The translations under genes and the position numbers were made by a program. Below, piece by piece: positions 60,679-64,000 of a stretch of 64,000 bases of DNA. Within the stretch, counting starts at the first letter, position 1. The number at the start of each line of letters is the position of its first letter. The stretch is from Paenibacillus segetis (GTDB taxonomy: Bacteria > Bacillota > Bacilli > Paenibacillales > Paenibacillaceae). The notes below the pieces were generated by a model, which saw only the letters and a program-made list of their open reading frames with translations, did not search any database and was not told where the DNA came from. The stretch lies in the NCBI RefSeq assembly GCF_014639155.1, contig NZ_BMFT01000006.1, positions 62,001 through 126,000 on the forward strand, written 5' to 3'.

Positions 60679-62511
60679 CTACTCTACCGTCACACTCTTC
60701 GCCAAATTACGTGGCTTGTCGACGTCGTTGCCACGGGCAAGCGATGTGTAGTAAGCCAGCAATTGCAGTGGTACAACGGATAATGCTGGTGTCAGTAGTG
60801 ACAACGTCTTCGGAATCGAGAGTGCCTGATCAACGGATCTGAGCAGGTCTGCTACATGCTCCTCGTGAGTGATGGCCATAACAGCAGCACCACGAGCTTT
60901 CACTTCCTTGATGTTGCTTACGGTCTTCTCTAGAACGTTCTCCTGCGTCGCCAAAGCAATAACGGGGATTCCTTCTTCAATAAGTGCTAACGTACCATGT
61001 TTCAACTCACCAGCAGCATAAGCTTCAGAGTGAATATAGGAGATCTCTTTGAGCTTCAATGAGCCTTCTTGTACTACGGCATAATCCATGCCACGCCCGA
61101 TAAAGAACAAGTTCTGGTGAACCGCTATTTCCTCTGCGTACGCTTTGATTGGCTCAACATTTGCGAGCATGCTCTCGAGCTGCTCCGGTAGTGATTGCAT
61201 CGCAGCAATGACATGAGCTACTTCTTCGTTGCTTTTAGTTCCACGAACTTGTGCCAAATACAGACCAAAGAGATAGAATGCAATGAGTTGGGAAGTATAA
61301 GCCTTCGTCGACGCAACCGCGATCTCTGGTCCCGCCAATGTAGCAATAACATCATCCGCGTCACGGGCGATGGAGCTTCCCACTACGTTCGTAATGGCCA
61401 GTACATGAGCGCCGTTACGCTTAGCTTCACGTAATGCTGCCAACGTATCAGCAGTCTCTCCAGACTGGCTGACGACGATCACAAGCGTCTCAGGCGTAAT
61501 CAGCGGTGAACGATACCGATATTCGGAAGCAACGTCATTCGCGACAGGAATGCGAACGAGTTGTTCAATTACCGTTCCCCCGACTAGGCCGGCATGATAA
61601 GCCGTACCACAAGCCACGATATGAACACTATTCAAGCTACGAATTTTCTCCTCAGTCAAATTCAACCCTGGGAACACAACACTCTGTCCAGACTCGTCAA
61701 TCCGGCCTCTCATGGTATCACGATATGCTTTAGGCTGCTCATGAATTTCCTTTAGCATGAAATGGTCGAAACCGCCTTTTTCTGCGGTAACCGCGTCCCA
61801 ATCGACAGTAATCATTTCCCGAGAAATAAAATTCCCCTCGATCGTCATTAATTCGACAGCGTCTCTTGTCAATACAGCCATTTCACCGTCATTTAGGATA
61901 TACACTTTACGTGTATAGTTCAAAATTGCTGGAATATCAGAGCCGATAAAATTCTCGCCTTCACCCAGTCCTATAATGAGCGGGCTAGCTTGACGAACAG
62001 CTACCAGCTTCTCTGGTTCGTATTCTGTCAGCACGCCCAGAGCAAAAGCACCTCGCATATGGCTAATTGCCTTCTGAACAGCCTTCACAATGTCGCCATC
62101 ATACTCACGGGCTACCAAGTGAGAAATAACCTCTGTGTCCGTCTCCGAAACGAACTTATATCCTTGGCCAATCAATTCTTCTTTTAAATCCAAATAATTC
62201 TCAATAATGCCGTTATGAACAACTGAGAACTTCTGGCTGTGATCGGTATGCGGATGCGAATTAACATCAGACGGCTTGCCATGCGTCGCCCAACGCGTAT
62301 GACCAATCCCAGCGCTTCCTAGTAATGGAGCACCTTCTAGCTTCGTTTCAAGGTTAGTAAGACGGCCTAATGCCTTCGAAATTTGAAGGCCGTCTTGGGT
62401 ATACACTGCAATCCCTGCCGAATCATAACCACGATACTCCAATTTCTTAAGCCCTTCGATCAACACCGTCTGCGTGTCTCTTTTTCCGATATATCCAACG
62501 ATACCACACAT
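60679..62511 (-). CDS. glmS: Glutamine-fructose-6-phosphate aminotransferase
   Basis: This 610-residue enzyme makes glucosamine-6-phosphate for peptidoglycan. Cys2 of MCGIVGYIG is the amidotransferase nucleophile. The glutaminase domain (1-240) contains RWATHGKPSDVNSHPH, and two SIS isomerase domains follow with CGTAYHAG and SQSGETADTL, ending NLAKSVTVE. GGAGG precedes the ATG. A glmS ribozyme lies in its leader, so glucosamine-6-phosphate represses the gene by triggering mRNA cleavage. Confidence 0.98.
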   Translation of the reverse strand: MCGIVGYIGKRDTQTVLIEGLKKLEYRGYDSAGIAVYTQDGLQISKALGRLTNLETKLEGAPLLGSAGIGHTRWATHGKPSDVNSHPHTDHSQKFSVVHNGIIENYLDLKEELIGQGYKFVSETDTEVISHLVAREYDGDIVKAVQKAISHMRGAFALGVLTEYEPEKLVAVRQASPLIIGLGEGENFIGSDIPAILNYTRKVYILNDGEMAVLTRDAVELMTIEGNFISREMITVDWDAVTAEKGGFDHFMLKEIHEQPKAYRDTMRGRIDESGQSVVFPGLNLTEEKIRSLNSVHIVACGTAYHAGLVGGTVIEQLVRIPVANDVASEYRYRSPLITPETLVIVVSQSGETADTLAALREAKRNGAHVLAITNVVGSSIARDADDVIATLAGPEIAVASTKAYTSQLIAFYLFGLYLAQVRGTKSNEEVAHVIAAMQSLPEQLESMLANVEPIKAYAEEIAVHQNLFFIGRGMDYAVVQEGSLKLKEISYIHSEAYAAGELKHGTLALIEEGIPVIALATQENVLEKTVSNIKEVKARGAAVMAITHEEHVADLLRSVDQALSIPKTLSLLTPALSVVPLQLLAYYTSLARGNDVDKPRNLAKSVTVE

Positions 62512-62754
62512 ATTTATATATCCTCCGTTTCAATTCCCTAGATTTATAGTCGTAGGATGAAAGAAGCGGAAGACCTATACACGGTACCCCAAGATTGAAA
62601 TATTTAGTTGTATGAAAATAATGCAAATTCTCAGAATTTATTCTGACTATTTTCATGAATGTCCATTTCTTTCCGGCCACCGCGTTTCTTCCGCGTTCTT
62701 TCGTCCACTCATGAATTTAATTCGTATATTATTCCAAGCATCTATCCGAAAAGT

Positions 62755-62951
62755 TTGTGAGAACGGTCGCCCATTCCTTTTGACTTGTCGATTACGGTTC
62801 AGATGCGATACCGGGAGGCCCCCGCCGAACATTCGAACACCTCCACCTCGTCAGCTTGCATTTGCCGCGGAACCTTTCCTTAGCTCAAGCGAGAACCCTT
62901 CACTCACCTTGCTATGGACAATCTCCTACGCGCGAAATGAAGCTCTGGCGC
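62755..62951 (-). ncRNA. glmS ribozyme-riboswitch
   Basis: On the minus strand the RNA begins at GCGCCAGAGCTT, with cleavage expected between the A at 62952 and the G at 62951. The core continues with AAGCTGACGAGGTGGAGG, TTCGGCGGGGGCCTCCCGG and the P4 region ending near GGGCGACCGTTCTCACAAAC. These are the conserved glmS segments in the right order. The 3' boundary is approximate. Glucosamine-6-phosphate acts as cofactor for self-cleavage. About 240 nt separate it from the glmS start. Confidence 0.95.
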
Positions 62952-63002
62952 TTATCTTGCAGTAACCTCACGTCCCTCACTTTCTGTAATTGAATATGTA
63001 TA

Positions 63003-63031
63003 ATTATATGCACCTACTAGAGATTTGGCAA
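63003..63031 (-). promoter_or_regulatory. SigA-type promoter of glmS
   Basis: TTGCCA and TATAAT are 17 bp apart on the minus strand, about 45 nt upstream of the ribozyme cleavage site. Confidence 0.75.
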
Positions 63032-63063
63032 TGTGCATCTTCCCCTATTCTATTCAAGCGATT

Positions 63064-63106
63064 TAAAAAGCGCCGCTAAAACAGGAAAATCCCGTCCTAG
63101 CAGCGC
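63064..63106 (-). terminator. Terminator after glmM
   Basis: GCGC-T-GCTA and TAGC-G-GCGC close a long stem, with an inner GGACGGGA-TTTTCCTGTTTT part. TTTTTAAAT follows on the minus strand. Confidence 0.8.
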
Positions 63107-63135
63107 ATTTATTGGTCATATCAAAAAATTATCTA

Positions 63136-64000
63136 TTATACCAATTCCATCTCAACAACCTTCACGATTTGCGACACAAGCTGCTCGAGTTCCTGCTTAT
63201 CCGGGCCTTCAGCCATAACCCGAATCAATGATTCTGTTCCCGAAGGTCTAACCAATACTCGGCCATTATCACCAAGGATAGCCTCTACAGCGGCAATCGC
63301 TTCTTCAATTGCTGAGTTACCCTCATATTTACTCTTATCCTGTACACGAACGTTCACGAGCACCTGTGGATACTGCTTCATTACTTTTTTCAATTCACTT
63401 AGTTTCTGTCCCGCTGTCAGCATGGTATCCACCAGCTGAATTCCTGTCAGGATGCCATCACCGGTTGTGTTGTAATCCAAAAAGATAACGTGTCCCGACT
63501 GCTCTCCACCTAAGTTATAACCGCCTCGAATCATCTCGGCCATGACATAACGGTCACCTACAGCCGTCTGTGCTGTGTTTAGTTGCAACTTCTTCGTCGC
63601 TTTGTAGAATCCAAAGTTACTCATAACTGTAGAGACTACGGTGCTGTCTTTAAGTTTGCCAGCTCGATTCATAGCATCTCCACAAATGCAGAGAATGTAA
63701 TCGCCGTCTACTTCTTCTCCGTTCTCATCAATAGCGATCAGACGATCTGCATCTCCATCGAATGCGAGCCCAAGATCTGCTCCCAAACGGATAACTTCCT
63801 CTTTAAGATGTTCAGGATGCGTTGATCCACAATGATCATTAATATTCAGACCATTTGGAGAAGCTCCAATCAGGTGAACCTCCGCTCCTAGTTCGCGGAA
63901 TAATATCGGTGCAAGCTCGTAAGCTGCCCCATTAGCACAGTCAAGAACTACCTTGATGCCTGCGAATGAAGAAGAATTAATCGTAGTTTTTAAGTGTTCC
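63136..64000 (-). CDS. glmM: Phosphoglucosamine mutase, 3' part (start outside window)
   Basis: The minus frame stays open to the right edge, giving the last 287 or so residues. Visible are VVLDCANGAAYELAP, the metal-binding loop LAFDGDADRL, the sugar-binding GGEQSGHVIF and the phosphate-binding VRPSGTESLIRVMAEG. GlmM converts glucosamine-6-phosphate to glucosamine-1-phosphate, the step after GlmS. The N-terminal phosphoserine loop lies beyond the window. glmM is followed by its own terminator and then the glmS promoter, the usual Bacillota order. Confidence 0.97.
   Translation of the reverse strand, partial: EHLKTTINSSSFAGIKVVLDCANGAAYELAPILFRELGAEVHLIGASPNGLNINDHCGSTHPEHLKEEVIRLGADLGLAFDGDADRLIAIDENGEEVDGDYILCICGDAMNRAGKLKDSTVVSTVMSNFGFYKATKKLQLNTAQTAVGDRYVMAEMIRGGYNLGGEQSGHVIFLDYNTTGDGILTGIQLVDTMLTAGQKLSELKKVMKQYPQVLVNVRVQDKSKYEGNSAIEEAIAAVEAILGDNGRVLVRPSGTESLIRVMAEGPDKQELEQLVSQIVKVVEMELV

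Noticed and set aside
62612..62965. 117-codon plus-strand frame
   Set aside because: It overlaps the glmS ribozyme antisense. The RNA explains the sequence conservation.
1..64000. CRISPR arrays, tRNA or rRNA genes, prophage
   Set aside because: No regularly spaced repeats, cloverleaf-like sequences, rRNA segments or phage structural genes were seen on reading either strand.

Overview
The window looks like a chromosomal segment of a spore-forming, low-to-moderate GC Bacillota, most likely Paenibacillus or a close relative. This is an inference, and there is no 16S in the window. The grounds are strong AGGAGG ribosome sites, Bacillus-type genes (ppaC, hflX, ahpCF with PerR/Fur-type boxes, glmS with its ribozyme, glmM), several YesM/YesN-type kinase and AraC-type response-regulator pairs beside sugar ABC importers, and many small metabolic genes. 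I see no rRNA, tRNA, CRISPR array, prophage or intact insertion sequence.

Layout. 1-5 kb: an MMPL exporter cut by the left edge, its divergent TetR regulator, an MFS transporter and Mn-dependent pyrophosphatase. 5-10 kb: a 285-bp MITE-like repeat, a GT39-type membrane glycosyltransferase and a divergent OmpR/HAMP two-component pair. 10-17.9 kb: hflX with a leader terminator, a DUF2500 protein, an SDR with a divergent WYL regulator, a VTT membrane protein, a GH13 cyclomaltodextrinase-type enzyme with its own leader terminator, a DJ-1/PfpI protein and a tiny HNH-repeat protein. 18-32 kb: a glycan-utilisation locus, all on the minus strand (GH95, GH88, heparinase II/III-like lyase, YesM/YesN pair, two permeases, binding protein, GH29). 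32-37.6 kb: a Bce/Yxd-like peptide-detoxification ABC module with a two-component system. 37.7-41.7 kb: FG-GAP protein, FUSC protein, a Gly-Pro-rich small protein and an amidase. 41.8-46.5 kb: an AraC-controlled cluster (acyltransferase-like protein, AraC, DUF4091 protein, Gfo/Idh/MocA oxidoreductase). 46.7-48.9 kb: ahpCF. 49-57.6 kb: a second sugar locus (kinase, regulator, two binding proteins, two permeases, GH43). 58-64 kb: two DUF1801-type proteins, an MFS exporter, glmS with ribozyme and promoter, and the 3' part of glmM.

How it works together. The 18-32 kb locus would import fucosylated, uronate-containing oligosaccharides. The kinase and regulator sense and activate, MalF/MalG-type permeases plus a lipoprotein import, and enzymes without signal peptides remove fucose (GH29, GH95), cut by elimination (heparinase fold) and remove the unsaturated uronic acid (GH88). 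A shared 15-bp motif lies 80-89 bp upstream of three of its start codons and is a good candidate for the regulator's operator. Neither importer has an ATPase gene here, so a shared MsmX-type ATPase elsewhere is expected.

The most interesting non-coding signals are that motif, a 21-bp-phased direct repeat in front of the DUF4091 gene, leader terminators before hflX and the GH13 gene, paired metalloregulator boxes at ahpC, and a lipoprotein gene whose only sensible start codon reads ACG.
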